From assembly GCF_030272615.1 (NCBI RefSeq), contig NC_081406.1:113183783-113247782 (forward strand): DNA of 64,000 bases. The letters are read 5' to 3'. Below are positions 46,137-57,182 of this stretch, one piece after another (the stretch's first letter is position 1; every line of letters begins with the position of its first letter). The position numbers and the translations under genes were made by a program. Source of the stretch: Cryptomeria japonica (Eukaryota; Streptophyta; Pinopsida; Cupressales; Cupressaceae). Below the pieces are notes generated by a model that searched no databases, had not been told where the DNA came from, and saw only the letters and a program-made list of their open reading frames with translations.

Positions 46137-46830
46137 CTATTTGGGAGTCATCTTATAGGCTACTTTGTTGCGTAATGATGCTCCTAGAATGAAATCAATT
46201 TGATGGCTTATGGCTCTAATAGGAGGTAGGGTTGTTGGTGCTCCATCACTTATGATCGCTTTGAAGTTGTCTAGTATCTGCTGCACTTCATGAGATATTT
46301 GAACCTTCTTTTCTTTCTTTACTTCCCTTGGTTTCACTATAAGAGAAAACCCCACTCCTTCTCCCTCCTTAAGAGTGTTAATGAACTCTTTTTCACCTAC
46401 CAATAATGCATTTGGGCCTTTAGTTTTTCTGCTCTCTCCTTCATCACTTAGGGACTGAATATGGTATGTAACTCCATCCTTTTGAAAAGAATAAGAGTTC
46501 TTCTCTCCATTGTGAATGGCCTTTCTATCAAACTGCCATGGTCTACCAAGAAGTAGATGGCAAGCATCCATAGGCAGGATGTCACACAAGACTTTATCCT
46601 TATAACTACCTATGTTGAACTCAACCCATGTTTGTTCATTCACTACCACATGCTGCTCCTTGTTGAGCCAAGTGACCCTATATGGATTACTATGTGGAAT
46701 TCTTTTCAACTTCAGTTTACTTACTGCTTCCTTTGACATAATTTTGTTAGTAGACCCTGAGTCTATCACCACTCTACAAACCTTACCAAGGACCTTGCAT
46801 TTGATTCTAAATAAAGCTCTTCTTTAAGTT
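46137..46830 (-). pseudogene. G2 aspartic protease and linker to RT
   Basis: CRVVIDSGSTNKIMSKEAV carries the catalytic D-S-G. MDACHLLLGRPWQFDRKAIH and NSYSFQKDGVTYHI complete the retropepsin. A linker with HQIDFILGASLRNKVAYKM leads to RT. The frame begins right at the C3 insertion and continues gag from 54317 (LFRIKCKVLGKV just upstream of the protease). Confidence 0.9.
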
Positions 46831-46835
46831 GGTTC

Positions 46836-48418
46836 GGTTGGCATTATGTGAACTGGTATAAGGACATAATGATATTGTATGTTGTCATTGATGTCACTAT
46901 GTGATGTGAAGTGAACCAACATATGTGGTATGTGAGAAGAGAGAACCAACATATGTGTGTACCAGTATATATGCCAAAGTGAAGCGGTATATTTCTTCAA
47001 GATGAACCGGCACATGGAAGCACTGTGTGACTACCGGTTGGTAGTTAGTTTCCACTTCAGGATTTTCAGTTGGAGTACCTCAAGCCTGTGTGACTCAATC
47101 GATGATCTTTGTGTGATGAGTTAACAGTATAACGGAGAACAGGTCATGTTGCGATGTAAGCTCTGTGCACGTGAAGGATCTTGCATGAAGAAGACTATTC
47201 CTATCTACCTCGGGAATGTGTGAAGTTTGTCAAATGGTGATAACGCGTGATGGGTTATTAGCCACCATGAAATCGGTGGATAATGGATGATGGAGAATGT
47301 CTTGAGATCGATTCAAAACTATTGCATTTAATGCAGTATGATTCAATGGTCAGGATTGAACCGCTTGAATTGCTTAACCTAACAGGTTTAGGGTTTAGGG
47401 TTTTTGCTACCGACCTATCTGTTTCCTATAAGGTCGATGTTGTGTTTCTTTCTAAGGTTGTTGGCAAAATTTATGAGTGTGTATCCAAGGGAAGTGATAT
47501 GTGATTCTTGCCAGACCAAAGGAGAGAAGAGATACCTACAAAGTGAATGTGCAGAAGGTGAAGAGGAGCCAAAACGGATCTGCATTAGCATTAAGTGCTA
47601 TTACCATATCATTGTAATTCCTGTTGATCTTTAACCACTTCAACAGTTGTGAAATCCCTTAATAGGGTGGCCTTAACTGGCTTGATACAAATCCCTTAAC
47701 AGCGTAGCTTTATCCAGCTTGATTCAAATCCCTTAACCGGGTAACTCGAAGTTAATGAGTTATGGGAAGCTATAGAGCTCTGGAGATCCTTTAGCTATTG
47801 AGTTCTTGAAATCCTCTAACAAGGTAACCCCAACCGGGTTTAACCCTTAACTGGGTATTATAGCCATCCCTTAACTGGGTGATCCCTATCAGGATCGGTT
47901 CCTAGCAGAACCTATTGTAATGTCTTTAACCGGACAAGGCTCCTAACAGAGCGAACTTCTAAAGAGTTCAAAAAGTAGCTTGTGGGTATTCATCCCCACT
48001 GTGGTTTTTCCCAGTTGGGTTTCCACGTGAAAAATATGTGTGTCATGTGTGATGCTTTTATCTTGTGATGCTTTGTTATTACCTGTTGAGCATATGATGG
48101 TTCTGTGTTTTATGCTTGTCTATAAAACATACTGAACTAATTGTTGTGAAGATCAAATGATAGTTTACCTGTTCATGCATGAGGGTGTAATGGTGCTATA
48201 GTATTGAGCTAAGAGGAAAGCTTAGTGAGTGATCGGTTTATGATTGTTTTAGTTATTCTGGGTCTTACCGGTTGCACTCTGTTTCAGCTAGTATCACTGT
48301 TTGCCAGTCATTTGGAGTATTTGTTATCAAACTGGTTTTGGACTGTATTTTTGTTTGTACTAATTCACCCCCCCTATCAGTATTGGTTTGGTACTATTGG
48401 TTCATCATTGAGTTATCA
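46836..48418 (+). repeat. C3 5' LTR
   Basis: 1583 bp, starting GGTTGGCATTATG (first T lost) and ending GAGTTATCA. It has an extra ~60 bp near 46900-46960 (AACCAACATATGTG repeated) that is absent from the 3' LTR. It carries the CCCCACTGTGGTTTTTCCC block near 47995, a run of CCCTTAAC(A/C)GGGT-like short repeats (47660-47900), and CACCCCCCCTATCAG near the end. Confidence 0.93.
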
Positions 48419-48420
48419 AT

Positions 48421-48432
48421 TGGTATCAGATC
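48421..48432 (+). other. C3 primer-binding site
   Basis: TGGTATCAGATC two bases after the LTR; one difference from the usual TGGTATCAGAGC. Confidence 0.88.
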
Positions 48433-48490
48433 TCTCTAGGTCCTCTGTGTTGTAAGCTTAACCGCTTGAGGTAAAGATCCCAGTCAAATG

Positions 48491-49510
48491 ATGAAGAGGG
48501 AAGGTCCAAAGTTGAACAGGGAGAATTTCAGTATATGGAAAGATAGGATGAAGATATTCATCAGAAGCATGGGTTCTCAACACTGGAGTTATGTTGTCTC
48601 TACCAGTACTCTCACCGATGATCAAAAGAGAGAAATACAAGAAAATGGGCAAGTCATGGAATCCCTCATTAGTAGTCTATTTAACATTGAGTTTATCAAT
48701 GTTCAGGACAAGGTAAATCCCAAAGAGGTATGGGATGCTCTTGAAAATATCTATGGTGGTGATGAACATGTAAAACAAGCTAAGGAAGAAAGCCTGAGAG
48801 GGAAGTTTGAAGATATGCAGATGGTTGAAGGTGAGACCATTCAACAGTATGGAATAAGAATCAAAATAGTTGTTGGAGAAATCAAGAGTGCAGGTGGTAA
48901 AATAGAAGATTCCACTATGGTAAGCAAAGTCCTGAGATCCTTGTTGCCGATCTATGCAATAAGGGTTGCTACTATTCAGGAGCTGAGATCAATAGACAAG
49001 TCTAAAGTATCCTTGGACTCCATCATAGCCAAGTTAACAACCTATGAGCTAAATAGTTTTGATGGTAGTGTTCAAAAGACTGAATCAGCATTTAAAGCCT
49101 CTGCTTTACCATCCAGAAAAGGAAAAGAAGCTAGCACTAGTGGTGAACCTAGTTAGAGTAGAGAAATGAATGATGAGGAGATTCTGATGGAATTTGAAGC
49201 TCTTCTTGCTAGAAAGCTTCCTAAAGGAACCAGTAAATACAAAGGTAAGCTACCTTTGAAATGCTTTTCTTGTAACTGGATAGGACATATTGCTATAAAC
49301 TGTCCTAATGGTGATAACAAGGACAAACTAGAAAGGTTCAGGAAATTCAAAGGAGGAAACCGGAGAAACTGTTTTGTGGCAGTTGATGAAGGTGTCATAG
49401 ATGAGGAATCAAAAGATGAAGAGAATGAAGACATTGTGTTTTTTGTTGTAAAGGAAGATGTGGCAAACAAGAAGGCTCTTGTCTCCCAGTTTGATAATTC
49501 CAATGAGTAG
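48491..49510 (+). pseudogene. C3 gag
   Basis: Two ATGs (48488, 48491) open the frame. The UBN2-type domain has LNRENFSIWKDRMKIFI and VWDALENIYGGDEHV, with ELRSIDKSKVSLDSIIAKL near its end. A TAG at 49154 separates it from the zinc knuckle part, CFSCNWIGHIAINC (about 49264-49305), followed by an acidic stretch. Another TAG (49508-49510), probably from TGG, lies just before the protease. Gag would bind and package element RNA. Confidence 0.92.
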
Positions 49511-50700
49511 ATCATTGACAGTGGCTGTTCTCACCATATGACAGGTGACCGGAGCAAGTTTCTATCCTTGGAGGAGTATGATGGTGGTGTGGTTCACTTT
49601 GGTAATGATGCACCATGCATGGTCAAAGGCAGAGGGTCCATCTCTCTGAATGGAAAGAGTAGTGCTAACAATGTGTACAGGGTTGATGGTCTCAGACACA
49701 ACCTTCTAAGTGTTGCCCAACTAAATGACAGTGGCCTCACTCTGGAATTCAAGAATGGAGTTTACAAAATCAAAGGAAAAGATAGTAAATTGGTGGCCAC
49801 TGGCATGCAGACCAAAGGTAACCTATTTCATCTAAATGCAAATATAAGTACATGTCTTATGGCTAAGCTTGATGATAGCTGGATATGGCATAGGAGACTT
49901 TGCCATGTAAACTTTGATAACATTGTGAAGGCTAGTAAGATCAAAGTAGTTAGAGGGTTGCCGGTGCTAAGCAAACCAGATAATACCTTGTGCAGAGAGT
50001 GTCAATTGGGGAAAATGTCTTCTTCAACCTTTAAAGGTAAATCTTTCACTGCTGACAACTTGCTTGATCTTGTGCATACTGATTTGTGTGGTCCTATGGA
50101 AACTAGAAGTGTGTAGGGTGATAGGTACTTCATGATTCTCACTGATGATTGCTCAAGAATGATGTGGGTCACATTCTTGAAAGACAAGTCTGAAGCCTTT
50201 GTGAAATTCAAGGCTTTCAGAGCATTAGTGGAGAAGAAAGTGGTAAAAGAATCAAGTGTCTCAGAACTGATCAAGGAGGGGAATTCACTTCCGGTGAATT
50301 CAACAAGTACTATGAAGAATTTGGCATCAAAAGGCAACTATCTGCCCCTCGAACTCCATAGCAGAATGGCCTAGCAGAGAGGAATAACCAGACTATGGTT
50401 GAAGCAGCTAGAACCATGTTGATTCAAGGAAAGGTAGCTCACACCTTTTGGAGAGAAGCGGTGAGCACTGCAGTCTACACTATGAACCGAGTACTCATCA
50501 AGAAAGGTAAGGACAAAACTCCTTATAAGTATTGGACCAGTAAGACACCTATGGTCAGCTACTTTAGGGTATTTGGTAGCAAATGTTACATCAAGAGGAG
50601 TGAACATCAAGGCAAATTTGAAGCTAAATGTGATGAGAGAATATTTCTAGGATATTCCACCAACAGTAAAGCTTTCAAGTGTTACAACAATAGGACTTAG
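49511..50700 (+). pseudogene. C3 protease and integrase
   Basis: IIDSGCSHHMTGDRSKF gives an intact D-S-G protease motif. GAG-pre-integrase has WIWHRRLCHVNFDN and CRECQLGK, an intact HHCC finger. The core begins LLDLVHTDLCGPM, has a TAG (50114-50116) where VQG is expected, a one-base frame shift near 50235, CLRTDQGGEF, a TAG at 50359-50361 where Gln is expected, and GLAERNNQTMVEAARTML. Downstream are YRVFGSKCY-like sequence and IFLGYSTNSKAFKCYN, ending at a TAG at 50698. Confidence 0.93.
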
Positions 50701-51729
50701 AGAATTATGGAAAGTATCAATGTAAGAAATGATGAATCCTTTGAGAAAACTGAGGAAACCAGAAGTGAGCAAGTTGTGAATGAATCGGTTGCAACCTTCT
50801 AGGAACCGGTTGTTAGTCAACCAAGTACCAGTAACAGTGTTCCTGAACTGGTGAATGTTGATACTGATGGAGATGAGGATGAAGAGGAAAAGCAAGAAGA
50901 ACTAGTTAAGACCATTCCTTGGTATGTCAAGTTGAATCATGATCCTAAGCAGATCATAGGAGATAAGGATGTAGGAATCCTTACAAGGAGAAAGATCAGA
51001 GAAAACTCATGTATGATCTCTGAATTTGAGCCTAAATCATTCAAAGAGGCTCATAAAGATGAAGACTGGATCAAGGCAATGGAAGAGGAACTTGATCAGA
51101 TAGAGAAAAATGGTACATGGTCCTTGGTACCCAGACCGGAGCATAAAAATGTCATTGGTACCAAATGGGTGTTTAGAAACAAGCTGAATGAGGATGGCAC
51201 AGTGATTAGAAATAAAGCCAGATTGGTGTGCAAAGGATATGCTCAAGAAGAAGGAGAAGACTATGGAGAAACCTTTGCTCCTGTAGCCAGATTGGAAGGA
51301 GTTCGTATGCTTCTTGCATATGCAGCTTTTAAAAGGTTCAAAGTATATCAAATGGATGTAAAATCTACATTCCTAAATGGTGTACTTGAAGAGGAGGTAT
51401 ATATAGAGCAACCAGATCAGTTTTCCCTATCTAAAGACAATGATATGGTGTGCAGGCTACATAAAGCCTTATATGGTCTAAAGCAAGCACCTAGGGCATG
51501 GTATGAGCGCCTACATTCCCATCTTGTGAAGATTGGATTTGAGAGAACAAGTGAAGATAGCAATATCTACTTGAAGTCTGAAGGAGATCAGATCTTGATC
51601 TATGAGATTTTTGTTGATGACATTATCTTTGGTGGAGATGACAAGATGAGTCATGAGTTTGCTGATAAGATGAAGAAAGAGTTTGAGATGTCACTCATAG
51701 GGGAGATTAAGTTCTTCATTGGACTGTAG
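50701..51729 (+). pseudogene. C3 reverse transcriptase
   Basis: A linker with a TAG near 50802 is followed by a 292-codon open stretch from 50851 with [74 protein letters not shown] and the active site [11 protein letters not shown] near 51607, where Phe replaces the more usual Tyr before VDD. A TAG at 51727-51729 (GLQIQQ expected) ends it. Palm and fingers are complete. Confidence 0.94.
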
Positions 51730-52563
51730 ATCCAACAGATGAAAGATGGAATCTATATCACTTAGTCCAAATATGTCAAAGAGGTGTTGAAGACTTTTGG
51801 CATGGAAGATAGCAAACCGGTTGGTACACCGATGGTGACCGGTTGCAAATTGACAAAAGAGGATGATTCCACACTGGTTGATGAGAAGGAATACTGATCA
51901 ATGATTGGTAAGTTGCATTATGTAGTGCACAGCAGACCGGATATTACACATGCAATTGGCATTACTGCAAGATTCCAGAAAAGTCCAAGAGAATCCCACT
52001 TGATTGTAGTCAAGCGGATTCTTAGGTATCTGAAGGGAACAATTGACTATGGATTGTGGTACCCATATAATAATGATTTCAATCTGAAAGTGTTCACAGA
52101 TGCTGATTGGGTAGGTAATGTGGATGACTGGAAAAGCACAACCGGTGGTGCTTTCTTTCTCGGTGGTAGACTGGTCTCATGGATGAGTAAGAAGAAGAGT
52201 TGTATCTCTTAGTCTACAGCGGAAGCGAAGTATGTTGCAGCTTTGATGAACTGCACTCAGACAATTTGGATGAAGCATGTACTAGAAGGCTTCAAAATCC
52301 CTATATCTAAACTGGTAAGTATATTCTGTGATAACACAAGTGCTATAATTATTTCAAAGAATCCGGTTTTACATTCTAGAACTAAGCATTTTGAGCTTAA
52401 GTATCATTTCTTAAGGGAAAAGGTTCAGAATAAAGAGATTGCACTGGAACATGTTTCCAGTAAGGAGCAGTTAGCAGACATATTCACCAAGCCTCTTCCA
52501 AAGACTACATTTGTGCATTTAAGAGGTGAATTGGGGGTACTACCCCTTCAGGATGTGAACTAA
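51730..52563 (+). pseudogene. C3 RT end and RNase H
   Basis: Starts with IQQMKDGIYIT, a TAG, SKYVKEVLKTFGMEDSKPV, and a TGA (51895-51897) where Arg is expected before SMIGKLHYVVHSRPDI. RNase H: VFTDADWVGNVDDWKSTTGG, FLGGRLVSWMSKKKSCIS, a TAG, STAEAKYVAALMNC, IFCDNTSAIIISKNP, and the end LADIFTKPLPKTTFVHL, closing at TAA 52561. The catalytic Asp, Glu and Asp are kept. Confidence 0.94.
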
Positions 52564-52805
52564 AAGTATTTGTTCCACATCAGTCAAGTATTGTATAGTC
52601 AAATTTTTGTTGATTGATGTGTTGAAGGATGCTACTCCTCAGGGGGAGCAGCATAATGGAATAGGGATGCTTGTGCCTCCACTTCAACATTGTTGTCAAA
52701 GGGGGAGAAGGAGTGAAGTGGAAAAGATATCTGTAGCAAATGCGGGAGAAGATGTGAAGCGGAGAGATATCTTTGTATATTGCCATCAATGCCAAAGGGG
52801 GAGAT
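52564..52805 (+). other. C3 3' untranslated region with repeated polypurine tracts
   Basis: Three AGGGGGAG tracts (about 52641, 52699 and 52795). The last, GCCAAAGGGGGAGATTG, is adjacent to the 3' LTR and is the likely functional primer. No envelope-like ORF is seen between RNase H and the LTR. Confidence 0.8.
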
Positions 52806-54316
52806 TGTTGGCATTATGTGAGCCGGTATAAGGACATAATGATATTGTATGTTGTCATTGATGTCAATATGTGAACCGGTATATATGCCAAAGTGAAGTG
52901 GTATATTTGTTCAAGATGAACTGGCACATGGAAGCACTGTGTGACTATCGGTTGTTAGGTAGTTTCCACTTCAGGATTTCCGGTTGGAGTACCTCAAGCC
53001 TGTGTGACTCAATCGGTGATCTTTGTGTTATGAGTTAACAGTATAACAAAGAAAAGGTCGTGTTGCCACGTAAGCTCTGTGCGCGTGAAGGATCTTGCAT
53101 GAAGAAGACTATTCCTATCTACCTCAAGAATGTGTGAAGTTTGTCAAACGGTGATAATGCGTGATGGGTTATCAGCCACCATGAAATCAGTTGATAATGG
53201 ACAATGGAGAATGTCTTGAGATTGATTCAAGACTATTGCATTTAATGCAGTATGATTCAACAGTCAGGATTGAACTGCTTGAATTGCTTAACCTAATAGG
53301 TTTAGGGTTTAGGGTTTTTGCTACTGACCTATCTGTTTCCTATAAGGTCAATGTTGTGTTTCTTTCTAAGGTTGTTGGCAAAAGTTGTGAGTGTGTATTC
53401 AAGGGAAGTGATACGTGATTCTTGCCAGACCAAAGGAGAGAAGAGATACCTGCAAAGTGAATGTGCAGAAGGTGAAGAGGAGCCGAAACGGATCTACATT
53501 AGCATTGAGTGTTGTTACCATATCATTGTAAATCTTGTTGATCTTTAACCACTTCAACAGTTGTGAAATCCCTTAACAGGGTGGCCTTAACTAGCTTGAT
53601 ACAAATCCCTTAACAGGGTAGCTTTAACTGGTTTGATTCAAATCCCTTAACCAGGTAACTTGAAGTTAATGAGTTATGGGAAGCTATAGAGCTCTGGAGA
53701 TCCTTTAGCTATTGAGTTCTTGAAATCCTCTAACAAGGTAACCCCAACTAGGTATTGTAGCCATCCTTTAACCGGGTGATCCCTAACAGGATCGGTTCCT
53801 AGCATAACCTATTGTAATGTCTTTAACCAGACAAGGCTCCTAACAGAGCAGACTTCTAAAGAGTTCAAAAAGCAGCTTGTAGGTATTCATCCCCACCGTG
53901 GTTTTTCCCAGTTGGGTTTCCACGTGAAAAATATGTGTGTCATGTGTGATGCTTTTATCTTGTGATGCTTTGTTATTACCTATTGAGCATATGATGGTTC
54001 TGTGTTTTATGCTTGTCTATAAAACATACTGAACTAACTGTTGTGAAGATCAGATGATAGTTTACCTGTTCATGCATGAAGGTGTAATGGTACTATAGTA
54101 TTGAGCTAAAAGGAAAGCTTAGTGAGTGACCAGTTTATGATTGTTTTAGTTATTCTGGGTCTTACCGGTTGCACTTTGTTTCAGCTAGTATCACTGCTTA
54201 CCAGTCATTTGGAGTATTTGGTGTCAAACCAGTTTTGGACTATATTTTTGTTTGTACTGATTCACCCCCTCCTCTCAGTACCAGTTTGGTACTATTGGTT
54301 CATCATTGAGTTATCA
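52806..54316 (+). repeat. C3 3' LTR
   Basis: 1511 bp, TGTTGGCATTATGTG to GAGTTATCA, colinear with the 5' LTR apart from a ~60-bp gap near its start and a ~30-bp gap near 53748. Confidence 0.94.
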
Positions 54317-55499
54317 AGTTCTTATTTGATTGGTTCCTTAATCAAGGCTCTTCTCATCATTAAATTTTCTCCATCTTCAAAGGCTAAGCTCATACCTTGT
54401 GTCTTGTTGTTTTCCACATCTTCTTGTGCATATGTCACTCTTCTTTCACTTCCTTGAGATTAAGTGGATTTATCTATACATCTATAGGCAGGGTGACCCA
54501 ACTTTTGGCAATTGTAACACTTCATGGTGGAGAAGTAGGACCCTCTTCCTGGTCCACTAGATCTACCTCTTCCTAGGTTTCTAGATGATCCCCCTCCTCT
54601 ATATCTTCTCTTTCTATGTGAATCCTCACTTTTGTCTATAAGTTTGTTCTCTCCTTGGGACCTTTGATCTACTCCTTTTCCACCAAAACTCCCTCTTTGG
54701 CCTCTACCATCTTTTCCCCTGCCTCTTCATCGATTGCTTTGGTCTTGCTTCTTTTTACTCTTTTCCTTCACCTTTAGTGCCAATTGATAGAACTTATGCA
54801 TGGTGTTAGGATATAAAAAACCCAACTCCTCTTGAATATTCCATCTCAAGCCATTCAAGTATCTGGCTACCTTGATGCTCTCATCCTCTACCACCTTGGA
54901 TCTCAAACAACTTCTGAAATTCCTCAGTGTAGCTGCTCACATCCAAGTCTCCTTGTCTCAAGTTTTGTCTCATTTTGTGCAGTTGGATCTCATAATCTTT
55001 AGGGACATAGGCTTCCCTCATCTTGGCTACTATTCTATTCCAATTGGCTATTTAGTTCTTACCCTCTTTTTGCCTTTCTTCTTGGATAAATTTCCACCAA
55101 GTCAAGGTTGCTCCTCTCAATCTAGACTTAGCTACCTTCACCTTTTGGGCTTCAATAACCATCAGACTCAAAGTGACTCTCCAATCCTCCAATCCATTCC
55201 ATAACTACTTCAGGCTCCATTTTCCCATAACAAAGTGACACTCCTTCTAGGGATTTTCCTCCTAAGGCTTTAATTTCTTTAAGGAAAGGTTCTTCAAGTA
55301 GGATAGGGTCTAGGGCAGGTATCCTATCCTCTTCCATTGATCCTTTACCCTTCCCTTCACTGACCTGGATTGTTACTTTCTCACTTTTATTCTCAATTGT
55401 GTCTAGTTTACTCTCCAATTGTAACAATCATTCTTTCAGGAGTCTATTCTCTTCCTCCTGATCTTCTACCTTCTTGGCTAACTCTACATTAGTCACCAT
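54317..55499 (-). pseudogene. G2 gag
   Basis: Starts at the ATG at 55499 on the minus strand. An N-terminal coiled-coil-like part (VEDQEEENRLLKE) is followed by EPEVVMEWIGGLESHF, then, after a frame shift, the Retrotrans_gag core (LTWWKFIQEERQKEG, NWNRIVAKMREAYVPKDYE, SSYTEEFQKL), a basic Arg/Gly/Lys-rich segment and a zinc knuckle CYNCQKLGHPAYR near 54530-54490. It ends where C3 is inserted and continues into the protease at 46830. Several TAG stops and frame shifts. Confidence 0.85.
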
Positions 55500-55568
55500 T
55501 CTGAGACTATTTTCTTCTACTGATTTAGTATCTAACATCAACTACTTTCTTCCCAAGTCTAAACTTGG

Positions 55569-55579
55569 CTCTGATACCA
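55569..55579 (-). other. G2 primer-binding site beside an inverted LTR
   Basis: TGGTATCAGAG on the minus strand, followed by gag. The base pairs on its other side are the U3 start of an LTR (TGGTGCAGGGG on the plus strand from 55583) instead of the U5 end expected next to a primer site. Confidence 0.85.
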
Positions 55580-55582
55580 ATA

Positions 55583-57177
55583 TGGTGCAGGGGCACCTAA
55601 GGGTTGAAATTCCCTTAACCAATTTTGTCTTGTGAGACCTTCCAGTGGTCATGTAAATACATAAGGACTGGTTCTAGTCCATTTGTATGGTTGTTTAGTT
55701 GCAGTTTTTAAAATGTCTCTTATCGACAAGACCTACCCCGATCGACAAGTCTTACCCCAATGAGTTGCCAGAGTTTGGAGTGGTTGTATCGGGTATCGAA
55801 AGGAGTGGTTTCAAGCTACCCCAATTATTAACTTGACCTATATTCGGATGGTGATAGCGGATGATCAAGTACGGTTGTCGCTATACCACGATGGGAAGAT
55901 GAACGCCAGGTAATCCTCACGACTTGGCGATAAAGCACGTGCAAACAAAAAGAGGTGAGTTAATGACCATGTAGGTTGAAGGTGGATTAACGATGGTCAC
56001 TATACCGCTATGGCAAGATGCACGATGTTTATCTCCCATGACTTGTTGACCAAGGTGGGGCCCGACAAGAGAGAAGCTCAAGCAAGTTAATGAGTGAGCA
56101 AGTCTGGGATGATCAGACGATTGTCGCTATACCACTATGGCGAGATGCACAAAGTTTATCTCCCATGGCTTGGCAACCAAGGTGGGACCCAGCGACAAAG
56201 AAGAGCTTCATTCCAAGAGGTTAGTGAGGTCATGCTAAGGTGGTAGGATAGGGACCTTGGAGCCAATCAGGGGGTGCCACACGGCAGAGCGCAAAAAGAG
56301 AGATCGAGCAAGATCGGACAATCGAGATAGCTGTTTGGTTGTCTTGCCGATGACCCAATGGAACATCACAAAGCAGAGGAAAGCATTGGCCATCAGCGAA
56401 GGTGTTTTTTGGTTACCCCAATCACCTAATGGAAAAGTGCAAACTTTGCAAGTCACCAACGGGAATCAAAAGCCAGGTTTTGAGGCTACGTCGATAACCC
56501 ATTATGAAACTGTTTTCTCCTGTTTGTAACCGTCTGTGTTTCACGACAGATGGATGAGCTATAAAAGTCTAATTGTAAGGTGTTGGATTGGTTGGATACT
56601 ACAGAAAACACAAGAGAAATACATACAAGTCTGTTTTCTGGTTTTCTATCACTGAGTGTTGTACTGTCTTGTTTTGTTAAGTTTTTTCATTATAGTGTGT
56701 AATTAAAGTTTCCTTTTTGTTGTTCATTTCTTTGTTTTGAATTCATAGTGTAAATATGGCTTTGTCTTGAACCTCCACTGTGGGATCCACATGGCCATTA
56801 GAGTTCTTTAGGAAGAGCCAAAAATGTATGGTAAGAGTAGAGTAGCAGTAGGAGGAAACCAAGAAATAGAAATCACCATTTCTGCATACTGAGCCTAGGC
56901 GAGCTTGGAAGAAGTTCAACTGGTGTAGATGTCAGACAGGATGATGAATTTTTAGAATGCGAGTAAGCAAGGGTAGTCCTACACCTCTGCAACTCATAGT
57001 GACAGAATCTAGGAGTATGGGGAACAAGCTTCTTTATGAACTTGTATCAAGTATGGTAAGAAAATACTGGTAGAGAAGCACTTAGAAGTCTATAGGGGTA
57101 GACTTGGAACCCAGGAAGGGATAGAAGCAAACCGTCAAGAAATCTAATTGATGGAAAATTAGGTAGCCTCCCTATCA
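55583..57177 (+). repeat. G2 right LTR, inverted relative to the element
   Basis: 1595 bp on the plus strand, TGGTGCAGGGGCACC to CTCCCTATCA. It is the reverse complement of the left LTR, for example ACCTTCCAGTGGTCATGTAA, GGATGAGCTATAAAAGTC and AGTAGAGTAGCAGTAGGAGG. TATAAAAG at about 56563 points away from the G2 coding region. Three U3 modules start near 55876, 55995 and 56121. The flank CACCT follows. Confidence 0.92.
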
Positions 57178-57182
57178 CACCT

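Larger units (their letters stand above)
46836..54316 (+). mobile_element. C3: SIRE-like Ty1/copia retrotransposon inserted in G2
   Basis: LTRs at 46836-48418 and 52806-54316 flank, in order, primer site, gag, protease, integrase, RT, RNase H and polypurine tract. Flanks are GGTTC (46831-46835) and AGTTC (54317-54321), a 5-bp duplication with one mismatch. Removing C3 reconnects G2 gag with protease. Coding is one long frame with ten premature stops (nine TAG, one TGA) and one frame shift near 50235. The long near-identical LTR stretches make it the youngest large element here. Confidence 0.95.
41762..57177 (-). mobile_element. G2: Ty3/gypsy chromovirus-like element with inverted LTRs, interrupted by C3
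   Basis: On the minus strand: primer site (55579-55569), gag (55499-54317), [C3 insertion 46836-54316], protease, RT, RNase H, integrase, a chromodomain-like end and a polypurine tract next to the left LTR (41762-43404). The right LTR (55583-57177) is the reverse complement of the left one, not a direct copy. The outer flanks are a perfect CACCT duplication (41757-41761 and 57178-57182) within L1 ORF2. Coding is disabled by many stops, mostly TAG. Confidence 0.9.
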
